Part shown: piece after piece, positions 44,804 through 53,600 of the stretch
Layout of the letters: the number at the start of each line of letters is the position of its first letter
Position numbering within the stretch: position 1 is the stretch's first letter
Origin: Pelagihabitans sp963710535
GTDB lineage: Bacteria > Bacteroidota > Bacteroidia > Flavobacteriales > Flavobacteriaceae
Direction: 5' to 3'
Length of the DNA stretch: 64,000 nucleotides
Assembly (NCBI GenBank): GCA_963710535.1
Contig: CAVQAW010000007.1
Span: 453,321 to 517,320 of the forward strand
Notes under the pieces: model-generated
Told to the model about the DNA's origin: nothing
The model's database searches: none
The model's input: the letters and a program-made list of their open reading frames with translations, nothing else
Position numbers and translations under genes: made by a program

Positions 44804-45253
44804 ATGAAACTTATAGCCAAAGCAACCCTCCAAATTCAAAAGCCCATAGAAGAAGTTTTCGAAGGAATTGTAGATCCGACAAAAATGACCAAGTATTTCA
44901 TTTCGGAAAGCAGTGGTAGACTCGAAACCGGGAAAGAAGTGCTATGGAAATTTCCCGAGTTCGCCGACAGGTATCCCGTAAGGGACATTAAGATTGAAAC
45001 CAATCGATCCGTTTCGTTTGTTTGGGACGAAGGCACCAAAGTAACCATAGTCTTGGAAGCTTTTGCCGATAAAAGTACGGTCGTAAAGGTAACCACAAGC
45101 GGAAAGGAGTACAACGAAGCAAACCTGAAATGGGTTATCGGCAATACCGAGGGGTGGGCAAATTTTCTTGCTTGCATGAAAGCCTATCTGGAATATGGGA
45201 TCCAACTTCGAAAAGGGGCTTTCGATTTTATGCGAAAAAATGAAAATGACTGA
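44804..45253 (+). CDS. SRPBCC-domain protein (AHSA1-like)
   Basis: A 149-residue START/Bet v1-like protein. The N-terminal strand and helix AKATLQIQKPIEEVFEGIVDPTKM, the strand VLWKFPEFADRYPVRDIKIE, and the end helix GNTEGWANFLACMKAYLEYG are typical of AHSA1-type SRPBCC proteins, which bind hydrophobic ligands or co-operate with other proteins. There is no Hsp90-binding evidence. It probably binds a small ligand in the cytoplasm. It is the most G/C-balanced of the islet's small genes. Confidence 0.8.
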   Translation: MKLIAKATLQIQKPIEEVFEGIVDPTKMTKYFISESSGRLETGKEVLWKFPEFADRYPVRDIKIETNRSVSFVWDEGTKVTIVLEAFADKSTVVKVTTSGKEYNEANLKWVIGNTEGWANFLACMKAYLEYGIQLRKGAFDFMRKNEND

Positions 45254-45379
45254 GGGAGAACTTACAAAACTTAAACAATAGCAAAAGCAAAATAAGAGAG
45301 TTGAACCATCAAGATATAACTCTGGAAACGCAAAATACTAGACCTTAATGGATTATCCATATAACCTAAATCGAGTGCT

Positions 45380-46624
45380 ATGAAAAAAACCTTGTTCATT
45401 TATGCTCGCAGAATGCGTGAGCAGCTGTGGTTTAGACCTTTTCTATTCTGTCTGGTCTCGGTTGTCGGTGCATTGATGGCCCACCAAGCGGATGGAACCC
45501 GATTGGACACCTTGGTTCCCAGTATAAAGACCGAATCGATAGAGGGTTTGTTGGACACCATCTCTGCAAGTATGTTGGTGATCTCGATATTTGCCGTTGC
45601 ATCGATGTTGTCGGCTTTCTCTGCTGCGAGTAACACGGCCACCCCAAGGTCTTTCAAGATTGTAGTGACAGATGATGTGTCACAATATGCCCTATCGGTT
45701 TTTATAGGAGCGTTCATATTCAGTATCGTTGCTACGGTAGCCCTCAATAATGGGTATTATGGTGCATCCGGAAGATTTATTCTTTTTTTGTTCACCTTGA
45801 TTTTGTTTGCGGTGGTCATACTTACCTTCTTGAGGTGGGTGGATAGAATTTCAAGATTGGGACGATTGGAACATACCGTAAATCAGGTGGAAGCGGTCGC
45901 TGCCAAATCTTTATCCGCCCACATTGAACATCCTTTTCTTGAAGGGCTCCCCATTAAGGATCCCGACTTTGATGGACATTCAGTACTCAGCAACACGGTT
46001 GGCTATGTCCAACATGTAAACATGGCATCGCTACAAGCCCTGGCTAAAGAAAAGGACTTAAAAATTCGGCTTCATTGTCTGCCCGGTAACTTTGTCCATA
46101 AAAATTTTTCCATTGCAACTGTTGGTTCCATCCAAGATTTGGATTTGAGTGAAATAAATGAAAAAGTCAATGAAGCAATTCATATTGGCGATACCAGATT
46201 GTTTGACGAAGATCCCCGATTTGGGTTGATCGCGTTGACTGAAATTGCCAGTAGGGCATTATCGCCGGGCATTAATGATCCTGGGACTGCCATTCAAATT
46301 ATTGGCACTCATGAGCGACTGTTTTTTTTATGGAATGATGCCATTGCAAACACCAAAGAAAATGCCGTACGCTATGATTGTGTAGAAGTTCCGGATATTT
46401 CAATGCTCGATTTTTTTGATGACGCCTTTAGGCCTATATCCAGGGATGGGGCCAATAACATAGAGGTGATGTTACGTTTGCAAAAGGCATTTAAATCATT
46501 GAAAACGATCAACCATGAGCACATTAAAATAGCCGCAATCCAATATTCCAAGCAGGCGTACGAAAGAGCGGAAGGGGCTATTGCATATAAGCCCGACCTC
46601 CATCTTTTGAAAAAGGGAATTTAA
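45380..46624 (+). CDS. DUF2254 membrane protein
   Basis: A 414-residue protein with four membrane segments in the N-terminal third (for example RPFLFCLVSVVGALMAHQ, LDTISASMLVISIFAVASMLSAFS and FILFLFTLILFAVVILTFL) and a soluble C-terminal half. The family signature near the middle (GYVQHVN) and the late segment LTEIASRALSPGINDPGTA are clear DUF2254 features. Its role is unknown. It is the last gene of the accessory islet. Confidence 0.88.
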   Translation: MKKTLFIYARRMREQLWFRPFLFCLVSVVGALMAHQADGTRLDTLVPSIKTESIEGLLDTISASMLVISIFAVASMLSAFSAASNTATPRSFKIVVTDDVSQYALSVFIGAFIFSIVATVALNNGYYGASGRFILFLFTLILFAVVILTFLRWVDRISRLGRLEHTVNQVEAVAAKSLSAHIEHPFLEGLPIKDPDFDGHSVLSNTVGYVQHVNMASLQALAKEKDLKIRLHCLPGNFVHKNFSIATVGSIQDLDLSEINEKVNEAIHIGDTRLFDEDPRFGLIALTEIASRALSPGINDPGTAIQIIGTHERLFFLWNDAIANTKENAVRYDCVEVPDISMLDFFDDAFRPISRDGANNIEVMLRLQKAFKSLKTINHEHIKIAAIQYSKQAYERAEGAIAYKPDLHLLKKGI

Positions 46625-46710
46625 AAAACAATCTGAGTATCACAAGAAGTATGGGAATGCTCGGACAACGGATTCATTATTACCCCCGAACAGCAACTCC
46701 CCCTATTGCC

Positions 46711-47085
46711 TCAATGCACCGGTTTTTGCTGACGTTTGCCTACGATTTCAATGATCCAATAGATCAATTGGCCGATACCGCTGGCGAAGATGAACAGCAA
46801 GATCCAAACCAGCAATAAATTGTTTTGTTGGAGATTGGGGTTCTGCACCGCATGTACGATATAGAAAACCAGGCTGCCAAAAGATATCATGAGGGCGAAG
46901 AGAATGCCCATCACGAAGGCGCCGATACCGGTCAACAATTCCATCGGAGGCCCGTCGGCCGCTTCAAATTCCTTGAGATTGCCCAAGATGGAAAAAAGAA
47001 AGAACATATAGCCGAAAAAAGCCAAGACAAAAATAATGATGGGGGCGAGGGCAAAGAAGGCCTGCCAGAATTTGCTATGGATCAT
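46711..47085 (-). CDS. Three-TM membrane protein, unknown
   Basis: A 124-residue protein with hydrophobic segments at about 10-32, 50-75 and 88-110, connected by an acidic loop (LKEFEAADGPPMELL). No family is recognised. It has the shape of small PLDc_N or cardiolipin-synthase N-terminal-like membrane proteins, since the last helix pair resembles that region (LLVWILLFIFASGIGQLIYW), but the match is weak. It is separated from the neighbouring genes. Confidence 0.6.
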   Translation of the reverse strand: MIHSKFWQAFFALAPIIIFVLAFFGYMFFLFSILGNLKEFEAADGPPMELLTGIGAFVMGILFALMISFGSLVFYIVHAVQNPNLQQNNLLLVWILLFIFASGIGQLIYWIIEIVGKRQQKPVH

Positions 47086-47256
47086 TGGAAGTGGTTGTTT
47101 GACCTAAAATTACGAATTATTTTAAAACGGCCGAAAAACGGGCCTCGGCTTAACGGGCAGTATTGAACGGGCGTGCAAGTTCATGAACTCCTGCCATCGA
47201 TGCAAGAATTTTGGTCAAACCTGTTGACCGATCGGTGGTGCGATCATTGATTTTTT

Positions 47257-48090
47257 TCAATGGCCAAGGGTGGCCAATACGGGCAAATGATCTGAAAGGT
47301 GTTTGCGGTTTTCCAGGCGTTCATCGATATGTGCAAAATGCTCGACCGTAAAACCCATCACGAAGATATAATCGATGCGCCGATCGATGGGGGCCGCGGT
47401 ATCAAAGCCATTGAAGGTACCCTTTGGCCCCGAAGGGGGCGTTTTCGAAACTTCATACCCATCTTTGAGCTCTTTTTTGATCAATTGAATGGGTTTTTGA
47501 TCGGGCGTAAGGTTCAGGTCGCCCATCAAAACCACCGGGTTGTTCTGTACATTCGCCTTTTTGATCTTGTTCAGGATCAGCTCGGCCGATTTTTCCCTGG
47601 CCAACACCCCGATATGATCGAAATGGGTATTAAAGACCCAAAATTTTTCTTTGGTTTTCTTGTTCTCAAAAGAACCATACGTACAGACCCGTTCCAAGGC
47701 GGCATCCCAGCCCACCGAGGGCTTGTCGGGCGTTTTGGAGAGCCAAAAAGTGGTATATTCCAGGGGGTCATATTTGTCGGCCCTATAAAAAATGGCCGAA
47801 TATTCCCCTTTTTCCCCACCATCGTCACGGCCTACGCCGAGGTATTTATAACGGGTCAAACTACTATCGAGATAGGTCATTTGATGGTGAAGGGCCTCTT
47901 GCACCCCAATAAAATCGGGTTCATGTGTTTTGATCATCTTTACCAAACCCGACTTACGGTCGTTCCAGTTGTTGATCGCATCGCTTTTGTTGTCGTATCT
48001 GATATTATAGGTCATCACCTTGATCGATTGTGCGAGCAAGGCCGAGGAGACCATCATCAGTAGTATTGCCATCCAGTATGTTGTTTTCAT
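47257..48090 (-). CDS. Exported endonuclease/exonuclease/phosphatase-family protein
   Basis: A 277-residue protein with a signal peptide (about 1-21, ending LLAQS) and an EEP (DNase I-like) domain. All catalytic motifs are visible: TYNIRYDN, GVQEA (metal Glu), FNTHFDH, MGDLNLTP (Asp and Asn), and the end SDHLPV (general-base His). The family cleaves phosphodiesters in nucleic acids, lipids or sugar phosphates. Here the substrate is unknown and the protein is probably periplasmic or secreted. It is monocistronic and divergent from a VOC gene. Confidence 0.9.
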   Translation of the reverse strand: MKTTYWMAILLMMVSSALLAQSIKVMTYNIRYDNKSDAINNWNDRKSGLVKMIKTHEPDFIGVQEALHHQMTYLDSSLTRYKYLGVGRDDGGEKGEYSAIFYRADKYDPLEYTTFWLSKTPDKPSVGWDAALERVCTYGSFENKKTKEKFWVFNTHFDHIGVLAREKSAELILNKIKKANVQNNPVVLMGDLNLTPDQKPIQLIKKELKDGYEVSKTPPSGPKGTFNGFDTAAPIDRRIDYIFVMGFTVEHFAHIDERLENRKHLSDHLPVLATLGH

Positions 48091-48144
48091 GGGCCTAGGG
48101 TTGTGAAGTGAGACAAGTTAACCATAATACTTTAAATTTGTGCC

Positions 48145-48525
48145 ATGAAGCGCAAGGGCTTTTTACATCAGATACATCCGGTACTTCCCGTTTGGGACGT
48201 GGTGGAGGCTTTGGATTTTTACGTGAACCGACTGGGTTTTAAAATTGCCTTTGCCGACGATCCCAAGGCCCCCAAGTACGCCGGTATCTTGAGGGATGGC
48301 ATAGAGATACACCTACAGTGGCATGATGTGATGGAGTGGGAGGTAGCCATCGACCGGCCGATGCTGCGCATCGTTACCCAGCATATCGAATCCCTGTTCG
48401 AAGAATTTAGGGAAAAGGAAGTATTCCATATCCATACGGCCTTGAGAAAAACGGGTTGGGGCACCATGGAATTCGCCTTTTATGACCCTTTCCAAAACGG
48501 CCTCACCTTTTACAAGTCGGTCTGA
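48145..48525 (+). CDS. VOC-family (glyoxalase/bleomycin-resistance-like) protein
   Basis: A 126-residue single VOC domain: HPVLPVWDVVEALDFYVNRLGFKIAF, then a metal-type strand EIHLQWHDVM, and the end FAFYDPFQNGLTFYKSV. The metal-binding histidine, glutamate positions are only partly visible, so whether it is an enzyme or a binding protein cannot be decided. It ends 10 bp from the convergent cyclase gene. Confidence 0.85.
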   Translation: MKRKGFLHQIHPVLPVWDVVEALDFYVNRLGFKIAFADDPKAPKYAGILRDGIEIHLQWHDVMEWEVAIDRPMLRIVTQHIESLFEEFREKEVFHIHTALRKTGWGTMEFAFYDPFQNGLTFYKSV

Positions 48526-48535
48526 AATGTTCCGT

Positions 48536-50233
48536 TCATTTTTTGGAAATCGATTCCACGCCTTTCCAATCGTCCCCAATTTCTTGGGTGATCAGATGGG
48601 CTGAACGGTTCAGGAACAATTTGGCGGTATGGTCTTCGGGGTTCAATTTCACGATTTGCTGGAAGGTGACCGCGGCCATGGCGAACTCTTTTTTGAAGTA
48701 GAGTTCCATGCCCTGTTCGAAGGTATGTAAGGTATTCAGTTTATGCTCGCGCAGCGCCGCATGATCTCCATTGATGCATTCGTAAAGATCTAATGCTTTT
48801 TGCTTTCCCTGTACCTGTACGGGCCCCAAATACCTGAAATCGAAGGCCTGGGGCCGGCTGAGGTTATTCTTGCAAAGGTCGGTGAGCAATATCGAGGTGC
48901 CATAATGTTTTGAGAGTCCTTCTATACGGGAAGCGGTATTCACCGTATCGGAAATGATGGCGGCGTCCATTCGTTCCACATCGCCGGTGATGCCCATGAT
49001 CAACTTACCATTTTGCATGCCTATGCCAATATGCACGGGCAAGCGGTTCTTGGCAACCCTTTCTTGATTGTATTCGTCCAGGGCAAGGTGCATTTCTACG
49101 GCTGCCTGAAGGGCATTTTGGGATCCCTTCGGGAAAATGGCCATAAACCCATCGCCCAGATATTGCATGATAAAGCCTTCATTTTTTCTGATGATGGGCC
49201 CCATGCGTTTGTTGAAGGAGTTGATGAATAAAAAATTCTCCTTGGGCGCCAGACGCTCGGAGATCGTGGTAAAGCCCCTGATATCGGTGAACATCACCGT
49301 TACTTCCCGTTCTACCTGATCGCCCAGGGCCACTTCGGTGAGCTTGTTCTTGCCCAAGGATTTGATGAATTCCTGTGGCACGAATTTCTGGCTTACCTCA
49401 TGTATCTTTTTGATGGCCTCCTCCCTGTCCCTAGCTTCTTTCAAACCTTTTTGGTACAATTGGGCACTTTCGATGGCGGCTGCAGACTGGAAGGCAATGG
49501 TGGTCAGAAGTTTCAATTCGGCCGCGGTAAAATCCACTTCTTCCTCATGGCCCAGAATGACCATGCCCAAGGTTCGGTGTTTTACCTTGAGCGGGGCATA
49601 CATCACGGTCTTGAGGTGGCTCAGTGCCGGGTTGGCCTTGATCCTGGCCATGGGTACAATGGCCGCGGTACCGCGCATGATCAGATCCTTTAGCAAACCG
49701 CTTTGGTCATTGATATTGTAGTCACGGTTGGGATTCTCACCGATGGCGGCCATTTCCACCACCCGGTCTTCTTCGGGCTCATAGACCAAAAATACCCCAT
49801 GGGTGGCATTGATGATCTGGGAAGCCTCCTGCAGGGCGGTCATGGCGATGGAGGTATCGTCAATCTTTTCAGAGATCATCTCACTGAAATTATAGATCAT
49901 ATTGATCTCGCGATAAAGGCCAAGGACCTCGCTGCCTATTTTTTTCTTTTCAAGTTCTTTTTTGACCAAAATCGAAATCAGTGCTGCGATCAAAGCTCCG
50001 TGCGGATTTGATGCAAAAAGCGTCCCATAGGAAATTTCGGAATCGTTTAGGTCGAATTTGTGCCCGGAAGGAGACTTCAATCCGAACAACACTTTGCCTT
50101 CAAGATCTTCAATACAGATTTCGGCCTTTAGCGAATCGGCGATGTTTTCAACCAATGCCAAGGTATCGGAATTCCTTTTCAAGACAGTCCGCAACCCCCT
50201 TAAGGGAACCATGAAATCTTTGTTTTCGGACAT
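48536..50233 (-). CDS. Class III adenylate/guanylate cyclase with GAF domain and TPR-like tail
   Basis: A 565-residue cytoplasmic enzyme that makes cAMP or cGMP. Order: an N-terminal unknown region (1-100), a GAF domain (about 110-265, with MYAPLKVKHRTLGMVIL), a coiled linker, and a class III cyclase domain (about 310-470). Metal aspartates lie in MFTDIRGFTTISE and YLGDGFMAIF; the transition-state residues are in SDTVNTASRIE. The Asp in ISDTVN favours ATP, but this is weak. A helical, TPR-like end follows (about 500-560). It is the third gene of a sensor-receiver-cyclase operon, 2 bp after the receiver gene, so a phosphorelay probably controls it. Confidence 0.9.
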   Translation of the reverse strand: MSENKDFMVPLRGLRTVLKRNSDTLALVENIADSLKAEICIEDLEGKVLFGLKSPSGHKFDLNDSEISYGTLFASNPHGALIAALISILVKKELEKKKIGSEVLGLYREINMIYNFSEMISEKIDDTSIAMTALQEASQIINATHGVFLVYEPEEDRVVEMAAIGENPNRDYNINDQSGLLKDLIMRGTAAIVPMARIKANPALSHLKTVMYAPLKVKHRTLGMVILGHEEEVDFTAAELKLLTTIAFQSAAAIESAQLYQKGLKEARDREEAIKKIHEVSQKFVPQEFIKSLGKNKLTEVALGDQVEREVTVMFTDIRGFTTISERLAPKENFLFINSFNKRMGPIIRKNEGFIMQYLGDGFMAIFPKGSQNALQAAVEMHLALDEYNQERVAKNRLPVHIGIGMQNGKLIMGITGDVERMDAAIISDTVNTASRIEGLSKHYGTSILLTDLCKNNLSRPQAFDFRYLGPVQVQGKQKALDLYECINGDHAALREHKLNTLHTFEQGMELYFKKEFAMAAVTFQQIVKLNPEDHTAKLFLNRSAHLITQEIGDDWKGVESISKK

Positions 50234-50235
50234 GC

Positions 50236-50613
50236 TCAGCGGTTCAGTATTTCCTCTGCGATCGAAAGCATTTCATCAGGGTCGAAGGGTTTGGTCATAT
50301 AACGGTCGGCGCCCATGTCCAATCCTTTTTGACGGTCGACCTCTTGGCCCTTGGCCGTAAGCAATATGATATAGACATGGGAAAGTTTCAGTTCCTTTTT
50401 TACCTTTTGGCAAACTTCCATTCCGTTCATTTTGGGCATCATCACATCCAAAAAGACCAAATCGGGCTCTTCGCGCTGGATTACTTCCAGGGCCTGCTCG
50501 CCATTTTCGGCGAAGAGCAGTTCAACCCCATCGTCTTCCAGGTCTTCCAAAGTTTGTTCAATAAGCATTCTAATATGGGATTCGTCATCCACGATCAGTA
50601 GTTTCTGTGCCAT
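50236..50613 (-). CDS. Stand-alone CheY-like response regulator
   Basis: A 125-residue single receiver domain with the acidic pair VDDES, phospho-acceptor Asp in LVFLDVMMPKM (near residue 55), and the lysine motif YMTKPFDPDE. It has no output domain, so it must act by protein contact. It lies between the hybrid sensor and the cyclase genes in one operon; an obvious target is the cyclase, but this is inference. The start at 50613 (MAQKLLIVDDES) is preferred over 50622. A paralogous receiver holds the same position in the second module at 60387. Confidence 0.9.
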   Translation of the reverse strand: MAQKLLIVDDESHIRMLIEQTLEDLEDDGVELLFAENGEQALEVIQREEPDLVFLDVMMPKMNGMEVCQKVKKELKLSHVYIILLTAKGQEVDRQKGLDMGADRYMTKPFDPDEMLSIAEEILNR

Positions 50614-50643
50614 TTGTTTCAATTATTAATAATGATTGCCCGA

Positions 50644-53600
50644 TCACTCGTAAATAAAAAACATCACGTTTTCCATTCCCTTTTGCAGTTTCAGGTCTTT
50701 GATGATATTTTGGTCGCCGTTGTATACCGAGTTGAGCATGATGATATCGGGCTGGGATTCGGTTGCCATTTCCATCAAATTTTGGGCGTTGCTTTCCATG
50801 ACCTTATAGCCCCTTGCGGAGAGCACACTGGTGAGGGTTTTCACTGCGGAGGCATCTTCATCGACCACCAATACCTTCTTTTTGGAGACGCCCTGCTCCA
50901 ATAAAACGTCGACTTCATGGAACAACTGTTCGGTATTGATCGGCTTGGTCAAATAACGGTCGACCCCGATCTTAAAGCCCCTTTCCTTATCCTGCACGAT
51001 CGACAGAATAATGATCGGGATGTCCATCGTGGCGGGATCGTTCTTTAAAACCGCCGCTACATCGAAGCCATTGATTTCTGGCATCATCACGTCGAGAATG
51101 ATCAGATCGGGCTTGTGCAGGCGCACCATATCGAGGGCCGCCTTGCCATTGGCCGCTTCCTTTACCTGATAGCCCGCCTCGGTGAGTTCCTGTCTAAGGA
51201 GCGACCGAATGGGGGTATCGTCATCGACCACCAAAATGGTGGGCACCGTTTTTTGGGCGGTGTTCAAGGAAGAATGCTTGATCTGCTTCTTCAGACTTTT
51301 AAGGATCCTTTCGAGTTGGATGGGCTGTTGGGTGGTTACCTCGCCCATGGTGGGCAGGGAAAAGAAAAAGGTACTCCCCACTCCGGGTTCGCTTTTCATC
51401 CAAATGATACCACCGTGGTGTTCGATGATCTCCCTGCAGATGGGGAGTCCCAGACCGGTGCCTTTGGGCTTGTCGGTAAGGGTGTCGCCCGCTTGTCGGA
51501 AGCGCTCGAAGACCTTGTGCTTGTCTTCTTCGGAAATGCCGATGCCGGTATCCTGCACTTCCACGATGATCTGCCCATTGTCTACATAGGCTTCCACGGT
51601 CACCTTGCCCTTGTCGGTAAACTTTACCGCGTTCGACAAAAGGTTGATGACCACCTGTATCAGCTTGTCCTCGTCTGCTTGGATCAAGGGCAGGTCTGTG
51701 GGTATATTTTTCTTCATGGAGATGCCCTTGCCCTCAAAGAGACTGTGGGTACTGGCAATGGCGCGGCTGATGGCATCTTGGAGGAATATGGGTTTCATGT
51801 TCCATTCCATTTTGCCGGCCTCTATCTTGGCCAGGTCGAGTACATCGTTGATAAGGGTGGTGAGGCGTTCCCCTTCGGAGACGACCACGTCGAGGTTTTC
51901 GCTGACCTGCTTCATGGTGCGCTTTATCTTCTGATCGTCGATGGTCACGTTCGGGAAAATCTTTTCCTCCAGCCGTTTTCTGATGATCTTCGCAAATCCG
52001 AGCACGGAGGTCAAGGGGGTTCGCAGTTCGTGGCTCACCGTGGAGAGGAAGGCACTTTTGGCCTCGTTGGCGTCCTCGGCCTTGGCCTTGGCGTTTTTGG
52101 CTTCCTCATAGAGTTCGGCATTGTGCAGCGCCACGCCCACGTTGATGGCGATGGTGTTCAGCAGACGCTTGTCCTCCTCATTGAAACGGCTCTCTTGTTG
52201 GGTGCTCTGCACGCTGAGCACGCCGATGATCTTATCTTCCACCGGAATGGGCACCCCCAGATAAGAGATGGCCTGTTTGCCGGTCTGTGCCACGCCGATA
52301 CGATCGTATTCGGCCATGATATCGATGTCTTTGTTGATCAATAGGGGTTGCCCTGTTTTGATGATCTTGGAGGTAAGTCCTTCACCGTACTTCATCGGGG
52401 GCATATTGTCCCCATCCTGATAGGGAAAATTAATCGTTTTGTTATCCGCATCCAAAATGGCCAGGTAGGTGATGTCTGAATTGAAGAGTTTTTTCATCTC
52501 ATCGCCCACCAACTGGATCAGGGCGTTGAGTTCCAGTTTTTGGGTCAGGGCCTGGCTTACGTGGTTTAGGGTGGCCAGTTCCCCCATCCGCTGGTTCACT
52601 TCCTTGGTACGGGCTTCCACTTTGTCCTCCAATATTTTTTGTTGCCCCAGCAATATTTTGGTACGTGCCCTGACCGAAAGGTATACCACGGCCATGAATG
52701 CCAAGAAGTACAGGGCATATGCCCACCATGTTTGATACCAAGGCGAAGCGATTGAAAAGGTCACGGAACTGACATCGGTTTCATCACCAAACAGACTTCT
52801 CGCCTTTGCTTTAAAGGTATAGGTTCCAGCGGGTAGGTTGATATACTCCCTGGTGGTTTGTTTGGTCCATTCCGACCATTTTTTATCAAGCCCTTCCAAC
52901 CAAGTGGCGTACTCCATATTCCGCTGTCCTATATAGAGGGGTGCGGCATAGTTTAGGCTCACGTTATTGTCCTTGAAATCGAGCTTCAATTCCTTGGGAA
53001 AATCGATAGCGCCACCATAGATAACAGAATCTCCTGCAATGCTCATTGCTCGGATCTTTACGCTAAAGTTGGGGAGGTTTCTTTTCTTCAATTTCCCTTC
53101 ATAGCGTACCACCCCATCAGGGCCGGAAAACCAGACCACCCGCGATCCGTCAGCATTCGGTTTTTCGGGTCGTGCCGTTAATAAATCCCTGTTTTTGAGC
53201 TCCTTGAAGGTATCGGTGTCCAAGTCTATGGTACCATCTTCCTGTTTTGTGGCAATGGTAATACCTGACCCCACATTGAACCAGAATCTATTTTCTGAAT
53301 CCAATTCCGGCGTTATAGAAGATCTCGATTCAAAATTGATCAAATCGTTATAAAAGAATTTTTTTTCAACAAAACGATCATTCTTTTCATCAAAGGCGTA
53401 GGTCTTTCCTTCACTGGAAAAAAAATGTCGTTCACCGAACACATCCCAAAATGCAATATAAAGGTCTTTGGGCAAGCCGTTATTTTCATCATACACTTTG
53501 ACTTTTGCAGTTGCCAGATCCATTTTGGAACCCTCAAATTGAATATCCAGGAAAAGCACTTCGCCATCGTTATCGGCCCCTATCCAAATATTACCATCTT

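Noticed and set aside
47299..48063. Open frame of 254 residues on the plus strand
   Set aside because: It is antisense to the endonuclease/exonuclease/phosphatase gene, whose catalytic motifs are all intact on the minus strand.
51115..52344. Open frame of 409 residues on the plus strand inside the hybrid kinase gene
   Set aside because: It is antisense to the HATPase and HisKA coding region, has a low-complexity His/Gly-rich translation and no family resemblance; it is a codon-bias shadow.
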